Below are positions 16,426-25,937 of a stretch of 64,000 nucleotides of DNA, piece after piece (position 1 is the stretch's first letter; each line of letters opens with the position of its first letter). Location of the stretch: positions 1-64,000 of IMG/VR virus record IMGVR_UViG_3300032116_011488; one strand, given 5' to 3'. This stretch comes from a virus. Below the pieces are notes generated by a model that was not told the DNA's origin, did not search any database, and saw nothing but the letters and a program-made list of their open reading frames with translations. The translations under genes and the position numbers were made by a program.

Positions 16426-16914
16426 ATGGCAAATTTGGTCAATGAACAAGAACTATTTTTCACCGCATTCGAACCAAAGACTGCGAATCGCTATATTATG
16501 TCTATCGACGGAATTCCTTCCTATCTTATCAAGAAGGCAGACCGTCCAAAGATTACCCAAGAAAAGAAGCGTTTAGACCACATCAATCTACAACGCTACA
16601 TCAAGGGTAAGACTGTATGGGATGAAATGGTATTAGAATTATATGACCCAATCGTACCATCAGGTGCACAAGCAGTAATGGAATGGGTTCGTCTTCACCA
16701 CGAATCAGTCACCGGCCGTGACGGATATGCAGAATTCTACAAGAAGGACATCATCATTAATGTTCTTGGTCCAGTAGGTGATAAGGTTGAAGAATGGATT
16801 CTTAAGGGCGCACAAATCACCAAAGTTGAATTCGGTGAAATGAGTTGGGAAAAGGACGACCCTATGTCCATCTCATTGACCATCCAACCAGACTACTGCA
16901 TCCTCAACTACTAA
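16426..16914 (+). CDS. gp19: Tail tube protein (gp19-like)
   Basis: The 162-residue protein matches T4 gp19 (163 aa) in length and layout. It has an N-terminal FEPKTANRYIMSIDGIPSYL strand pair, a KTVWDEMVLELYDPIVPSGA core, the GRDGYAEFYKKDIIINVLGP block and the C-terminal QITKVEFGEMSWEKDDPMSI. The tube forms the inner channel of the contractile tail. It follows the sheath gene directly, with a CTGGAGAG ribosome-binding site, and a hairpin terminator lies 16 bases after its stop. Confidence 0.94.
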   Translation: MANLVNEQELFFTAFEPKTANRYIMSIDGIPSYLIKKADRPKITQEKKRLDHINLQRYIKGKTVWDEMVLELYDPIVPSGAQAVMEWVRLHHESVTGRDGYAEFYKKDIIINVLGPVGDKVEEWILKGAQITKVEFGEMSWEKDDPMSISLTIQPDYCILNY

Positions 16915-16930
16915 TATTGTAGTAAAAGCA

Positions 16931-16959
16931 AAAACCCCACCTAAAAAGTGGGGTTTTTT
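16931..16959 (+). terminator. Rho-independent terminator after the tube gene
   Basis: AAAACCCCAC (16931-16940) and GTGGGGTTTT (16948-16957) form a 10-bp stem with a 7-base loop, and the U-run continues to 16959. A strong intrinsic terminator closes the sheath/tube unit. Confidence 0.92.
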
Positions 16960-17016
16960 GTTATATACCAATACTTAGTGATACTTATATAAAGGTGTAT
17001 TTTTTCGAGGAAGACT

Positions 17017-17355
17017 ATGGCAGAAATTACTGAATTCAACATTGGTCAAGGGGAAACTTTCAAAATATTGACCAGCCTAGAAAATATAGATACAGATTCT
17101 TACTTAGATATAACAAATTATACATTTACTGGCCAAGTTCGTGAAAATTTTAGCACGGATGAAATTGCTGCTACATTTACGATTACAAAAATAAATCCAC
17201 AGACTTCGGGAAGTTTCTATATAGAATTAAGCCCTTCGGATACAAGTGCATTAACACAGCGTAAGTATGTGTATGATGTCAAGATGACCAGTGGTTCCAT
17301 CACTCGTCGTGTTCTTGAAGGATACTTTGTCGTTCGCCCAGCTGCTACGAGATAA
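17017..17355 (+). CDS. Small beta-rich tail protein, Ig-like fold suspected
   Basis: The 112-residue protein is beta-rich. The spacing of LDITNYTFTGQVRENFSTD, SGSFYIELSPSDTSAL, KYVYDVKMTSG and RRVLEGYFVVRPAATR is a pattern seen in small baseplate or fibre-attachment proteins of many phages, where it probably forms a beta sandwich. GAGG precedes the ATG. It opens the fibre region and may link fibres to the baseplate; this is inference. Confidence 0.65.
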   Translation: MAEITEFNIGQGETFKILTSLENIDTDSYLDITNYTFTGQVRENFSTDEIAATFTITKINPQTSGSFYIELSPSDTSALTQRKYVYDVKMTSGSITRRVLEGYFVVRPAATR

Positions 17356-17358
17356 TAG

Positions 17359-18438
17359 ATGAGTAATTTTATCGTCAATACCGATATTCCAAATCTTCGG
17401 GTTGTTGTTAGAGAAGGTGACCAATATAATATAAACATCGTCCCAGGTAGAATTACTACACAAGTCACTGGGTCGTTTACTAGTTACGCAGATATGGCCG
17501 GAATGGCAGCATCTGCTTCATATGTTAGTGGTGCAGGTGTATTCGCAGAGTTTGCAACATCGGCAAGTTATGCACAAACCGCAGAAACTATAAATTTTGC
17601 AACGGTAACAGATAATAGAAGATTTCCTGTTGTATTTATCAGCGGTTCCCGTATATCCACAGATACGACAGGACATTTTGGATTTAATCCGAACACGCAC
17701 ACAGTAACTATTAGTGGTAGCCTTGACCAAGATGGTGGAGTCGCAAGTCTATCACCACGAAGTATACTATTCTTTTCCGGTAGTAGTTCTGCAATATTAG
17801 ACAAGTATGGAATGTATGCTAATTCCGAAGGTAAACTAATAGGATTAGCATCGAACCCATCACAAATAGATCCATTTTTATCGGGTAATACCGACCCTGC
17901 AATATTTCTTACATCGGGTAGTGGATTTAACAGTGCATACATACCAGTACAATTTCAAGCATCAGGAAGTTATACCGACGGTCGGGTAACAGTAAATACT
18001 CCACTTTTAGCAAAACAAAGTGTAGAAGTCACTGGATCAGCTACAATAACGGAATTTGTAAAATCTAATGAATACAAGTTAAATGCAGGTACAGTTTCAA
18101 TCATATTCACGGGTTCAATTAATCAAGGTATATTTGGGGTAACTGAATATATCCAACCCTACATTTCTACCACAGAATACTCAGGAATGACAGTAGAATA
18201 CCTCGCCCAACGACCAGGCGCATGCAGAATGGGTATTATTATGGCATCGTGGTTAGATACAGCCAGTATTGTATTTACTGATATTTCCACTACCGATATC
18301 GGGGATACAAGTGATATAACATTTAGATTTTTAAGTAGTTCAAATGAATTACGGTTACGGGTCAATAGTGACGGGTCAGGCAGTGGAGCTTGGACTGTAC
18401 AAAGTTTATTCAAATTGTTTCCAAATTTGAGTTCTTAA
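17359..18438 (+). CDS. Tail-fibre-like protein
   Basis: The 359-residue protein is rich in Ser, Thr, Gly and Val, with repeated SGSF/TGSF and SASY motifs typical of phage fibres made of beta-strand repeats. It lacks GSSGTSG tracts. Its last 110 residues contain IVFTDISTTDIGDTSDITFR, which parallels VEFTDVSTNDLGNTADVVLS at the end of the next protein, so the two share a C-terminal domain. It starts three bases after the previous stop. Probably a short fibre or fibre-tip protein. Confidence 0.7.
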   Translation: MSNFIVNTDIPNLRVVVREGDQYNINIVPGRITTQVTGSFTSYADMAGMAASASYVSGAGVFAEFATSASYAQTAETINFATVTDNRRFPVVFISGSRISTDTTGHFGFNPNTHTVTISGSLDQDGGVASLSPRSILFFSGSSSAILDKYGMYANSEGKLIGLASNPSQIDPFLSGNTDPAIFLTSGSGFNSAYIPVQFQASGSYTDGRVTVNTPLLAKQSVEVTGSATITEFVKSNEYKLNAGTVSIIFTGSINQGIFGVTEYIQPYISTTEYSGMTVEYLAQRPGACRMGIIMASWLDTASIVFTDISTTDIGDTSDITFRFLSSSNELRLRVNSDGSGSGAWTVQSLFKLFPNLSS

Positions 18439-18450
18439 AGAAGTATTTAA

Positions 18451-18461
18451 TATTTATATAC
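18451..18461 (+). promoter_or_regulatory. Candidate phage late promoter element (TATTTATA)
   Basis: TATTTATATAC lies 36 bases upstream of the ATG at 18487 in a 48-base gap. The strong TTGGGAGAA ribosome-binding site follows. Confidence 0.5.
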
Positions 18462-18486
18462 AATAAAACCCCGTTGGGAGAACCGT

Positions 18487-20943
18487 ATGGCAAATGAATT
18501 TATTGCACGTAAAGGTCTGATAGTCCTTGCGAATGGCGCGAAGGTAACAGGCTCTTTAGGTGTTCAAGGTGATATTAACGCAACTGGCTACAATGTCACG
18601 GCATCAAACCTCCAGTTACTTGGAAGTGCAAGTATCAATGGTGACATTACCGTTGGCGGAAATCTTACAGTCGGTAATGCGGATATTGATGTCGTCAAGT
18701 TCCTGGCCGAAGTTAGTTCATCTATCGTACCAGATATTAATAATTCGTTTGACCTTGGGTCTGGTTCTAAGTCATGGAAAGACTTATATGTGAGTGGAAC
18801 CGCATATGTTAACAATGTTGCAGCAACAAGTATAACTGGTTCAATAACCGGTTCGTTTACTGGTAATGTAAACGCAACAACATTTAGTTTTGATATAGAC
18901 GGATTTGGTAGCGACCTAACTGGTATCACAGTTGCCGGTACAGACAAATTAATATTATCAGATGGTGGCACCGATGGTCGTATCAATGTCAGTCAACTCG
19001 CTACACCACTTGCAGGAACTGGACTTGAAGCAGATGCAGGTACCATTCGTATCGCATCATCAGCAGCAGGTTCTGGTTTAACTGGTGGGGCGGGTTCCGC
19101 ACTTGCAGTTGGTGCAGGTAGTGGTATTACAGTAAACCCAGAAGATGTCGAACTTAATACTGGATCTGCACATTTCGTAACTGGTGCAAGAGCAACCATT
19201 TCATCCACTGATACTACAGGTGCAAGTGGTATTAATCTTAGATACAATCCTGCAACTGGTGTCATCTCTGGTTCTCTTGTTAATAGTTCAGTAACAGTAA
19301 GTGCAGGTAGTGGTTTAAGTGGCGGTGGTTCAGTTAGTCTTGGTGGTACTACTACAGTCACACTTGATACATCATCTGCTCACTTTACTGGTGGTGTTAA
19401 GGCTAAATTAAACGTAGATAATGTTGTCAGTAGTTCAATACAAATTGACCACGATGCAACTACAAACTTTGTAGCAAACGAACACATCGACCACACTGCA
19501 GTCAGTATCACAGCAGGTTCTGGTTTAAGTGGTGGTGGTGACATTACCACAACTCGTACAATCACACTTGATACATCATCTTCTCACTTTAACGATGGTG
19601 TCAAGACTAAGTTAAACACAGAAGGTATATTCAGTAGTTCTGTACAAACCGATGTTCGTAACACCACTGGTATTGCAACCATTGCAACTACTGGTTCAAA
19701 CACCTTTACTGGTATTCAAACAATCAGTAACACTACCAACAGTACAAATTTTGCAGATGGTGCATTAATTGTACAAGGTGGTGTTGGTATCACTAAGGAT
19801 GTAAACATCTCTGGTAGTTTGACCGTTACTGGATTGTTGACCGCAGTATCCAGTTCTATCCAATATGTTACATCTTCACAACTTAATATCGGTTTAAGCA
19901 GAATCACGGTAAATGACGATGACCTAGTAAGATTTGCTGGTCTATCCGTTATTGATTCTGGTTCTACATTTGGTACTGGTTCACTACTTTGGGACAGTCT
20001 GAATAATCACTGGATAGCTGAAGTTGACGACCAAAATTATAATTCTACTATTTTAATTGGTGGTCCAAAAAATAGTGGTTCACTTGGAAGTGAAATTGGA
20101 TTAACCGCAAATCGTGTTCCAGTAGCAGTAGACACAAACCACATTGATAGTAGACTAGAATCAAGTTCTATCCGTGTTGATTTCCCATCACGACTTACTC
20201 ATATTGAAGCTGGACTGGTTGTAACGGGGTCAGTAACATCTTCAGTAGGATTCTCTGGTGATGGTAGTCAACTTACAGGTATCGTTACAGAACTTGCACT
20301 TACTGGTTCAGATGGTGGTACGGGTACTGTCTCACTTAAGACACAAGCACTTACTGTAGATGGTACAAATGGTCTAACCGCAACCGTTAGTGGTCAAACT
20401 ATTACCATCAGTGGTAGTAATGCAACAACAACTACAAAGGGTGTTGCATCATTTACTGGTTCAAACTTTACCGTCATTGGTGGTGAAGTAAGTTCCAATC
20501 CAATTAATTTCAACGGTGCAAATATCAATCTTGGTGGGACGCATTCATTTGGTCTTGCAAACATTACTTCACAAGGTGCAAGTACTGCCGACCAAGTTAC
20601 ATTCAACGGTGGGGCAATTGTACATGGTGTTCTCTTTACTTCTGGTAGTAATCTAGATATTGATAGTGGTACAGAAGTTATTGCATCGGTATCAACTGGA
20701 AGTTTTGACGCAGCATACTTTGATTATGTTGTAAAGAAAGAAAGTAACTATAGAGCAGGTACCGTGACCGCAGTATGGGAAGCAGGTACAGGTAACGTTG
20801 AATTTACCGATGTATCTACCAACGACTTAGGAAATACTGCAGATGTAGTACTCTCAGTAGACCTAGCTTCAGCAACCGCACGGTTGAAGGCAACGGTAAC
20901 CTCAGACAATTGGATAGTTAAGACCGCAGTAAGAGCATTATAA
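18487..20943 (+). CDS. Large tail fibre protein
   Basis: The 818-residue protein is a low-complexity, beta-rich fibre. Its N-terminal [13 protein letters not shown] is nearly identical to the start of the 1619-residue protein downstream, probably a shared attachment domain. The middle has repeats of the kind AGSGLSGGG...TLDTSS(A/S)HF (at least three copies between about 270 and 380), typical of trimeric fibre shafts. Around residues 460-560 it has a LSVIDSGS...GSLLWDSLNNHW module that recurs in the next two genes. The C-terminal 80 residues match the end of the previous protein. No S74 chaperone or lyase domain is visible. Likely role: host recognition fibre. Confidence 0.82.
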   Translation: MANEFIARKGLIVLANGAKVTGSLGVQGDINATGYNVTASNLQLLGSASINGDITVGGNLTVGNADIDVVKFLAEVSSSIVPDINNSFDLGSGSKSWKDLYVSGTAYVNNVAATSITGSITGSFTGNVNATTFSFDIDGFGSDLTGITVAGTDKLILSDGGTDGRINVSQLATPLAGTGLEADAGTIRIASSAAGSGLTGGAGSALAVGAGSGITVNPEDVELNTGSAHFVTGARATISSTDTTGASGINLRYNPATGVISGSLVNSSVTVSAGSGLSGGGSVSLGGTTTVTLDTSSAHFTGGVKAKLNVDNVVSSSIQIDHDATTNFVANEHIDHTAVSITAGSGLSGGGDITTTRTITLDTSSSHFNDGVKTKLNTEGIFSSSVQTDVRNTTGIATIATTGSNTFTGIQTISNTTNSTNFADGALIVQGGVGITKDVNISGSLTVTGLLTAVSSSIQYVTSSQLNIGLSRITVNDDDLVRFAGLSVIDSGSTFGTGSLLWDSLNNHWIAEVDDQNYNSTILIGGPKNSGSLGSEIGLTANRVPVAVDTNHIDSRLESSSIRVDFPSRLTHIEAGLVVTGSVTSSVGFSGDGSQLTGIVTELALTGSDGGTGTVSLKTQALTVDGTNGLTATVSGQTITISGSNATTTTKGVASFTGSNFTVIGGEVSSNPINFNGANINLGGTHSFGLANITSQGASTADQVTFNGGAIVHGVLFTSGSNLDIDSGTEVIASVSTGSFDAAYFDYVVKKESNYRAGTVTAVWEAGTGNVEFTDVSTNDLGNTADVVLSVDLASATARLKATVTSDNWIVKTAVRAL

Positions 20944-21007
20944 GATAATAAGTAAAAAGGTTGTAATACAATAGAAACTTACCTTTGGATAATGAAGAAG
21001 GGGAAAT

Positions 21008-24000
21008 ATGGCAAATGAATTTATAGCCAGAAAGGGACTGGTTGTCCCTACTGGTAGTATAATAGTTTCATCTGGTTCGGTTACCGCAAATGATTTCTTC
21101 GGAACTGCAAGTCGAGCAGTTACCGCATCATTTGCGTTAAACGCAGCAGGTTCAGGATTCCCCTTCAGTGGTAGTGCAGTCATCACCGGGTCACTTAATG
21201 TAACCCAGGCGGTGACTGCATCGTTTTTTAAGGGTGACGGGTCACAAATTACAGGATTAAATACTTTAAGTAGTTCAGTAAATATTGATACACATACTTT
21301 CCAAGGTGATGGCTCTACCTCAAACTTTGTATTATCTCAAAGTTATGAACTGTCCTCATTATTTGTTTCTGTCGATGGATTATCGCAAACAAGTATCACA
21401 GACTATAGTATATCAACAAACATTCTTTCATTTGTAGAAGCACCGCCTTCACAATCAAGTATATTAGTTAGAGCCTTAATAAATGTAACCCAAGGTGCTA
21501 CGGGTTCATTTAGTGGTTCATTTCAAGGTGTAATTACAAGTGCAAGTTATGCAGAAACCGCTAGTTTTGCACTAACCCCATCAGGAACTTCTGGTAGTTC
21601 GGGAACGTCGGGTACATCGGGTAGTTCTGGAAGTACAGGCACCTCGGGTTCATCAGGTAGCACAGGAACTTCGGGTAGTTCCGGTTCAACAGGAACGTCT
21701 GGTTCATCTGGATCAAGTGGTATAGATGGTACTTCAGGAACATCAGGTTCATCAGGAACCTCTGGTAGTTCTGGTTCTACGGGAACCTCAGGTAGCTCGG
21801 GAAGTACAGGAACGTCTGGTAGTAGTGGTAGCACGGGTACCTCTGGTAGCTCGGGTTCAACCGGTACATCGGGTAGTTCAGGCACATCTGGTACTTCTGG
21901 TTCAAGTGGGACTGCTGGTTCTTCTGGAACAAGTGGTACGCTTACATTAACGGGTACCACAGATAATGGATTGATTACTCTCAATGGTTCAGCTCCAAAT
22001 GCAACCGTAGAAAGTAATCTTACCTTTGATGGTAATTCGTTAGTAGTTACAGGAGCAATCACAGCAAGTACTATACGAGTTAATGGTACTGCATCATTAC
22101 GATATTTAGAAACACAATTTGTAACCGCTTCAGTTATCTATGAAAGTGGTTCTACTAAGTTTGGTGACAGCTTTGATGATGTACATCAACGCACTGGTTC
22201 ACTAGAAATTACTGGCTCACTTGTAATAAACGGAACTTCGTATACCGCAGCAACTTCTGGAACATCAGGTACTGCAGGAAGCGCGGGCACATCAGGAAGT
22301 AGTGGTACTTCTGGAACATCTGGTTCATCAGGCAGTACCGGAACCTCAGGCAGTTCAGGAACATCAGGCAGTTCTGGTTCTTCAGGAACAACAGGAACTA
22401 GTGGAAGTAGTGGAACTTCGGGAGAAAATGGAAGTAGCGGAACCTCTGGTAGTTCGGGCACAACAGGAACTAGTGGTAGTGCAGGAACTTCAGGTTCTTC
22501 CGGTAGTTCGGGTACTTCAGGAAGCGCCGGTACATCAGGTACCGCTGGTAGTAGCGGTAGTACGGGAACCTCTGGAAGCGCAGGAACAGCTGGTAGTAGT
22601 GGAACAAGTGGTTCTTCTGGGTCAACGGGCACCTCAGGGTCAAGCGGTTCAACTGGAACTTCTGGTAGTAGCGGCTCAACAGGAACATCCGGTAGTAGCG
22701 GTAGTACAGGAACTTCAGGTTCATCCGGATCAACAGGTTCATCTGGAACCAGTGGAAGTTCGGGAAGTACTGGTACAAGCGGATCAGCAGGAACAAGTGG
22801 TACTACCGGTAGCTCAGGAACATCAGGTACATTAACGCTCACAGGCACCACTGATAATGGATTAATTACATTAAATGGAACCGCACCAAACGCAACCGTA
22901 GAAAGCAACTTAACATTTGACGGCAGTACCTTAACAGTGGTTGGTAATGAAGTTATATCCGGTTCCACTACAATTACAGGTAACCTCACAGTTCTTGGGT
23001 CATCATCAATTGGATATCTTACCCAAAGTCAATTAAATATCGGTACCAATTTAATCACAGTTAATGCACTCAATCCTGAATTCCGTTTTGGAGGATTAGC
23101 TGTTATTGATTCAGGATCATCACCAAAAGTTAGTGGTTCGTTATTATTTGATTCCATTAATGACCAATGGATATTCATTCATCAACAAGTAGCAGGGGCA
23201 GGTACTACATCATCCGTATTATTAATGGGCCCGCAAACCTTTAATGATGTTGGGAACGAAACGAATTTAAGTACAAATAGAATTCCAAAGAGTAATAACT
23301 CAGAACATCTCTCAGACTCCATCATTACGGATAATGGGTCGCAAATAACTGTTAGTGGGTCGGTATCTGCATCCTCATTTACAAGTTCTATTTCAAACGG
23401 AGTTGGCTTCTTTGGCACCGCATCTTATGCATTAACTCCTGCGGGAACTGCGGGTAGTAGTGGAACATCTGGTAGCTCTGGCACATCAGGTTCATCAGGT
23501 AGTACAGGAACCTCTGGTAGCAGTGGTAGTGCGGGAACCTCTGGCTCGTCTGGAAGTACGGGAACATCAGGAAGCTCAGGAACAACAGGTACTTCTGGAA
23601 GTTCGGGTACATCTGGAGCAGGGGGAAGTTCTGGAACCAGTGGAACAGCTGGTAGTTCGGGAACTACTGGAACTAGTGGCAGCGCAGGAACTTCTGGTTC
23701 GGCAGGAACTAGTGGTAGCGCAGGTACATCTGGAACCGCAGGTAGTTCTGGTACTTCTGGAGCAAATGGTTCATCTGGCACTTCTGGCTCATCAGGAAGT
23801 AGTGGAACTACGGGAACCAGCGGTAGTTCGGGTACTTCTGGAGCAAACGGTAGTTCCGGTACCTCTGGTAGTTCAGGAACATCAGGCAGTTCTGGTACGT
23901 CGGGCTCATCAGGAAGTAGTGGAACTACGGGAACCAGTGGTAGTTCAGGCTCCACAGGAACAAGCGGTTCTTCTGGTAGTACAGGTACATCTGGAAGTAG

Positions 24001-25867
24001 CGGTAGTACTGGAACATCTGGATCTTCTGGAACAGCTGGTAGTTCTGGTACTTCTGGGGCAGGAACCATTAGTGGCGGAGCAGCCAACAGAGTTGCATTC
24101 TACTCAGGAGAAACATCACTCACAGGAAGTGCAAATCTTACCTATGATGGTAATTCACTAGTAGTTACTGGTCCTCTTACTGCAAGTGCTTTAAGAGTTA
24201 ATGGTACAGCATCAATTAGATATTTAGAAACACAATTCGTAACATCATCTATTATCTTTGAATCTGGTTCTACAAAATTTGGTGATAGTTTTGATGATGT
24301 TCACCAAAGAACTGGTTCGCTAGCAATTACCGGTTCGTTAACTATAAATGGTACCTCGTATACAGCAGCAACTTCTGGAACATCGGGTACTTCTGGTAGC
24401 GCAGGTACATCAGGCACCAGCGGTAGTTCAGGTACCTCTGGTAGTTCTGGTTCTACGGGAACAAGCGGTTCATCAGGTACATCCGGATCATCTGGCACAT
24501 CAGGTAGCTCAGGATCTACAGGTACCTCAGGCTCATCTGGAACCACTGGTACATCAGGTTCTTCTGGAAGCACTGGTTCATCGGGTACCTCGGGTTCTTC
24601 TGGAACTACGGGCACATCTGGAAGTTCTGGTACCAGTGGCTCTTCAGGAAGTTCTGGTACAACCGGGTCTAGTGGTACCACGGGAAGTAGTGGTACTTCG
24701 GGTACATTAACATTAACTGGTACTAAAGATAATGGTTTAATTACCTTAAACGGGTCTGCCCCAAACGCCTCGGTCGAAAGTAATCTAACCTTTGATGGAA
24801 ATTTATTAACCGCTATCGGTAGTGGTAATTATCAAGCAGCAATTAGTGGAAGTACTGCTGCAGCATATACACAATTGTATATCAACGGTACTGGTCGTGC
24901 TTATGGCATTGGTGTTGGTAACGCAAGTGAAACTACATACGGTGTAGCAAACGAATTCTTCCTATTTGACCACAATGCAGCAGCAATGCGATTGGCAGTT
25001 GATATCAATGGTAACATTGGTGTCGGTACAACCAGTCCAGTAAACAGATTACAAATTGCGGGTAATGTCTCAGCGTCATCATATACCAGTTCTATTTCTA
25101 ACGCAGTAGGATTCTTTGGTACCAGTAGTGTAGCAGTATCTTCGTCACATGCAACCACCGCATCATTCGCACTAAATGCTGGTGGAGCTGGTTTCCCATT
25201 CAGTGGTAGTGCAGTTATTACGGGTTCATTGTATGTATCGGGTAGTAATATCTCTGGGTCATTTGTTGGCGATGGTAGTGGATTAACCAATGTAAACGCC
25301 GCACTGAATGTAATTGAATCTTCATTTGTTGGAGATGGTACCACCACATCATATTCACTGGGAGCTAGTTATCCAGCAAAATCATTAATTGTTACAGTGG
25401 ATGGATTAAGATTTAATGCTCCAGACGATTTCACTATGTCTGGAAACAATGTAGTATTTACCTCAGCACCACCATCTTCATCAACAATATTCGTTTCGGC
25501 GCTAATAAACACCGCAACAAATGTTACGGGGTCATTTAGTGGGTCATTCTTTGGTAATATTGCTAGTGCAAGTTTCGCAACTAGTGCGTCATATGTACAA
25601 CCAAGCGGGTTACCATCTGGTGTAGTCTCAGCTTCTTCACAAATTAGTATAGTGGCTGATAACCATGCATTAGTGGGGGACGGGACCACTACTATATACA
25701 CACTATCCCAATCGTATTCGCCGGCAATACTAACGGTGTCGATTGATGGATTGGTAAATACATTGACGGAAGATTATACAGTATCTACGAATCAACTCAC
25801 ATTCGTTTCCGCACCTCCGTCCTCGTCAAATATCTTGGTAAAAGGTATTAGAATAGCACTAATATAG
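21008..25867 (+). CDS. Giant tail fibre with collagen-like GSSGTSG tracts
   Basis: The 1619-residue protein starts with the [13 protein letters not shown] attachment motif also found in the preceding protein. Four long tracts built from GSSGTSG, GSTGTSG and GTAGSSG units separate folded beta modules. Glycine occurs at most every-third positions, as in phage collagen-like proteins, but the tracts are Ser/Thr- rather than Pro-rich. Folded modules include two near-identical RYLETQFVT...[10 protein letters not shown] units, one [13 protein letters not shown] unit, and three copies of a GDG(S/T)T...VDGL...APPSSS beta module (one N-terminal, two C-terminal). There is no C-terminal S74 domain, so trimerisation may rely on the next gene or another chaperone. 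Dense Ser/Thr makes the tracts possible O-glycosylation acceptors, which is speculation. Confidence 0.85.
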   Translation: MANEFIARKGLVVPTGSIIVSSGSVTANDFFGTASRAVTASFALNAAGSGFPFSGSAVITGSLNVTQAVTASFFKGDGSQITGLNTLSSSVNIDTHTFQGDGSTSNFVLSQSYELSSLFVSVDGLSQTSITDYSISTNILSFVEAPPSQSSILVRALINVTQGATGSFSGSFQGVITSASYAETASFALTPSGTSGSSGTSGTSGSSGSTGTSGSSGSTGTSGSSGSTGTSGSSGSSGIDGTSGTSGSSGTSGSSGSTGTSGSSGSTGTSGSSGSTGTSGSSGSTGTSGSSGTSGTSGSSGTAGSSGTSGTLTLTGTTDNGLITLNGSAPNATVESNLTFDGNSLVVTGAITASTIRVNGTASLRYLETQFVTASVIYESGSTKFGDSFDDVHQRTGSLEITGSLVINGTSYTAATSGTSGTAGSAGTSGSSGTSGTSGSSGSTGTSGSSGTSGSSGSSGTTGTSGSSGTSGENGSSGTSGSSGTTGTSGSAGTSGSSGSSGTSGSAGTSGTAGSSGSTGTSGSAGTAGSSGTSGSSGSTGTSGSSGSTGTSGSSGSTGTSGSSGSTGTSGSSGSTGSSGTSGSSGSTGTSGSAGTSGTTGSSGTSGTLTLTGTTDNGLITLNGTAPNATVESNLTFDGSTLTVVGNEVISGSTTITGNLTVLGSSSIGYLTQSQLNIGTNLITVNALNPEFRFGGLAVIDSGSSPKVSGSLLFDSINDQWIFIHQQVAGAGTTSSVLLMGPQTFNDVGNETNLSTNRIPKSNNSEHLSDSIITDNGSQITVSGSVSASSFTSSISNGVGFFGTASYALTPAGTAGSSGTSGSSGTSGSSGSTGTSGSSGSAGTSGSSGSTGTSGSSGTTGTSGSSGTSGAGGSSGTSGTAGSSGTTGTSGSAGTSGSAGTSGSAGTSGTAGSSGTSGANGSSGTSGSSGSSGTTGTSGSSGTSGANGSSGTSGSSGTSGSSGTSGSSGSSGTTGTSGSSGSTGTSGSSGSTGTSGSSGSTGTSGSSGTAGSSGTSGAGTISGGAANRVAFYSGETSLTGSANLTYDGNSLVVTGPLTASALRVNGTASIRYLETQFVTSSIIFESGSTKFGDSFDDVHQRTGSLAITGSLTINGTSYTAATSGTSGTSGSAGTSGTSGSSGTSGSSGSTGTSGSSGTSGSSGTSGSSGSTGTSGSSGTTGTSGSSGSTGSSGTSGSSGTTGTSGSSGTSGSSGSSGTTGSSGTTGSSGTSGTLTLTGTKDNGLITLNGSAPNASVESNLTFDGNLLTAIGSGNYQAAISGSTAAAYTQLYINGTGRAYGIGVGNASETTYGVANEFFLFDHNAAAMRLAVDINGNIGVGTTSPVNRLQIAGNVSASSYTSSISNAVGFFGTSSVAVSSSHATTASFALNAGGAGFPFSGSAVITGSLYVSGSNISGSFVGDGSGLTNVNAALNVIESSFVGDGTTTSYSLGASYPAKSLIVTVDGLRFNAPDDFTMSGNNVVFTSAPPSSSTIFVSALINTATNVTGSFSGSFFGNIASASFATSASYVQPSGLPSGVVSASSQISIVADNHALVGDGTTTIYTLSQSYSPAILTVSIDGLVNTLTEDYTVSTNQLTFVSAPPSSSNILVKGIRIALI
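21581..21940 (+). repeat. GSSGTSG coding repeat tract 1
   Basis: About 360 bases encode imperfect 18-21-base repeats giving GSSGTSG/GSTGTSG units. Synonymous codons vary from unit to unit (AGT, TCA, TCT, AGC; GGT, GGA, GGC, GGG), so the protein repeat is kept while DNA identity is low. Confidence 0.85.
22252..22830 (+). repeat. GSSGTSG coding repeat tract 2
   Basis: This tract of about 580 bases in the same gene is framed by a [12 protein letters not shown] entry and a GTLTLTG exit. Some units carry Ala (GSAGTSG) or an ENG triplet. Confidence 0.85.
23441..24065 (+). repeat. GSSGTSG coding repeat tract 3
   Basis: About 625 bases, the longest tract in the window, run between an [12 protein letters not shown] entry and an AGTISGG exit. 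The same entry and exit recur in tract 6 of the next gene. Confidence 0.85.
24371..24705 (+). repeat. GSSGTSG coding repeat tract 4
   Basis: About 335 bases follow a second copy of the [12 protein letters not shown] entry and end in GTLTLTG, like tract 2. Confidence 0.85.
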
Positions 25868-25901
25868 AGGTAAAAAAATGGTTTTATTAGAGGTTTCTTT
25901 A

Positions 25902-25910
25902 TATTTATAT
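25902..25910 (+). promoter_or_regulatory. Candidate phage late promoter element (TATTTATA)
   Basis: TATTTATAT lies 36 bases upstream of the ATG at 25938, the same spacing as the copy before 18487. Confidence 0.5.
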
Positions 25911-25937
25911 CAGATAACTCATTTTTAGAGATTATAA

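Noticed and set aside
21547-24681. Long minus-strand frames encoding Pro/Glu/Val-rich proteins opposite the fibre repeats (also at 26132-26593 and 26960-27529)
   Set aside because: They are mirror images of the GSSGTSG coding repeats: the reverse complement of Gly/Ser/Thr codons gives Pro, Glu, Val and Leu without stops. They lack ribosome-binding sites and oppose a well-supported gene.
22302-24710. Plus-strand frames in another phase through the repeats (Val/His/Gln-rich)
   Set aside because: Frame shadows of the repetitive fibre gene with no independent start signals or recognisable domain.
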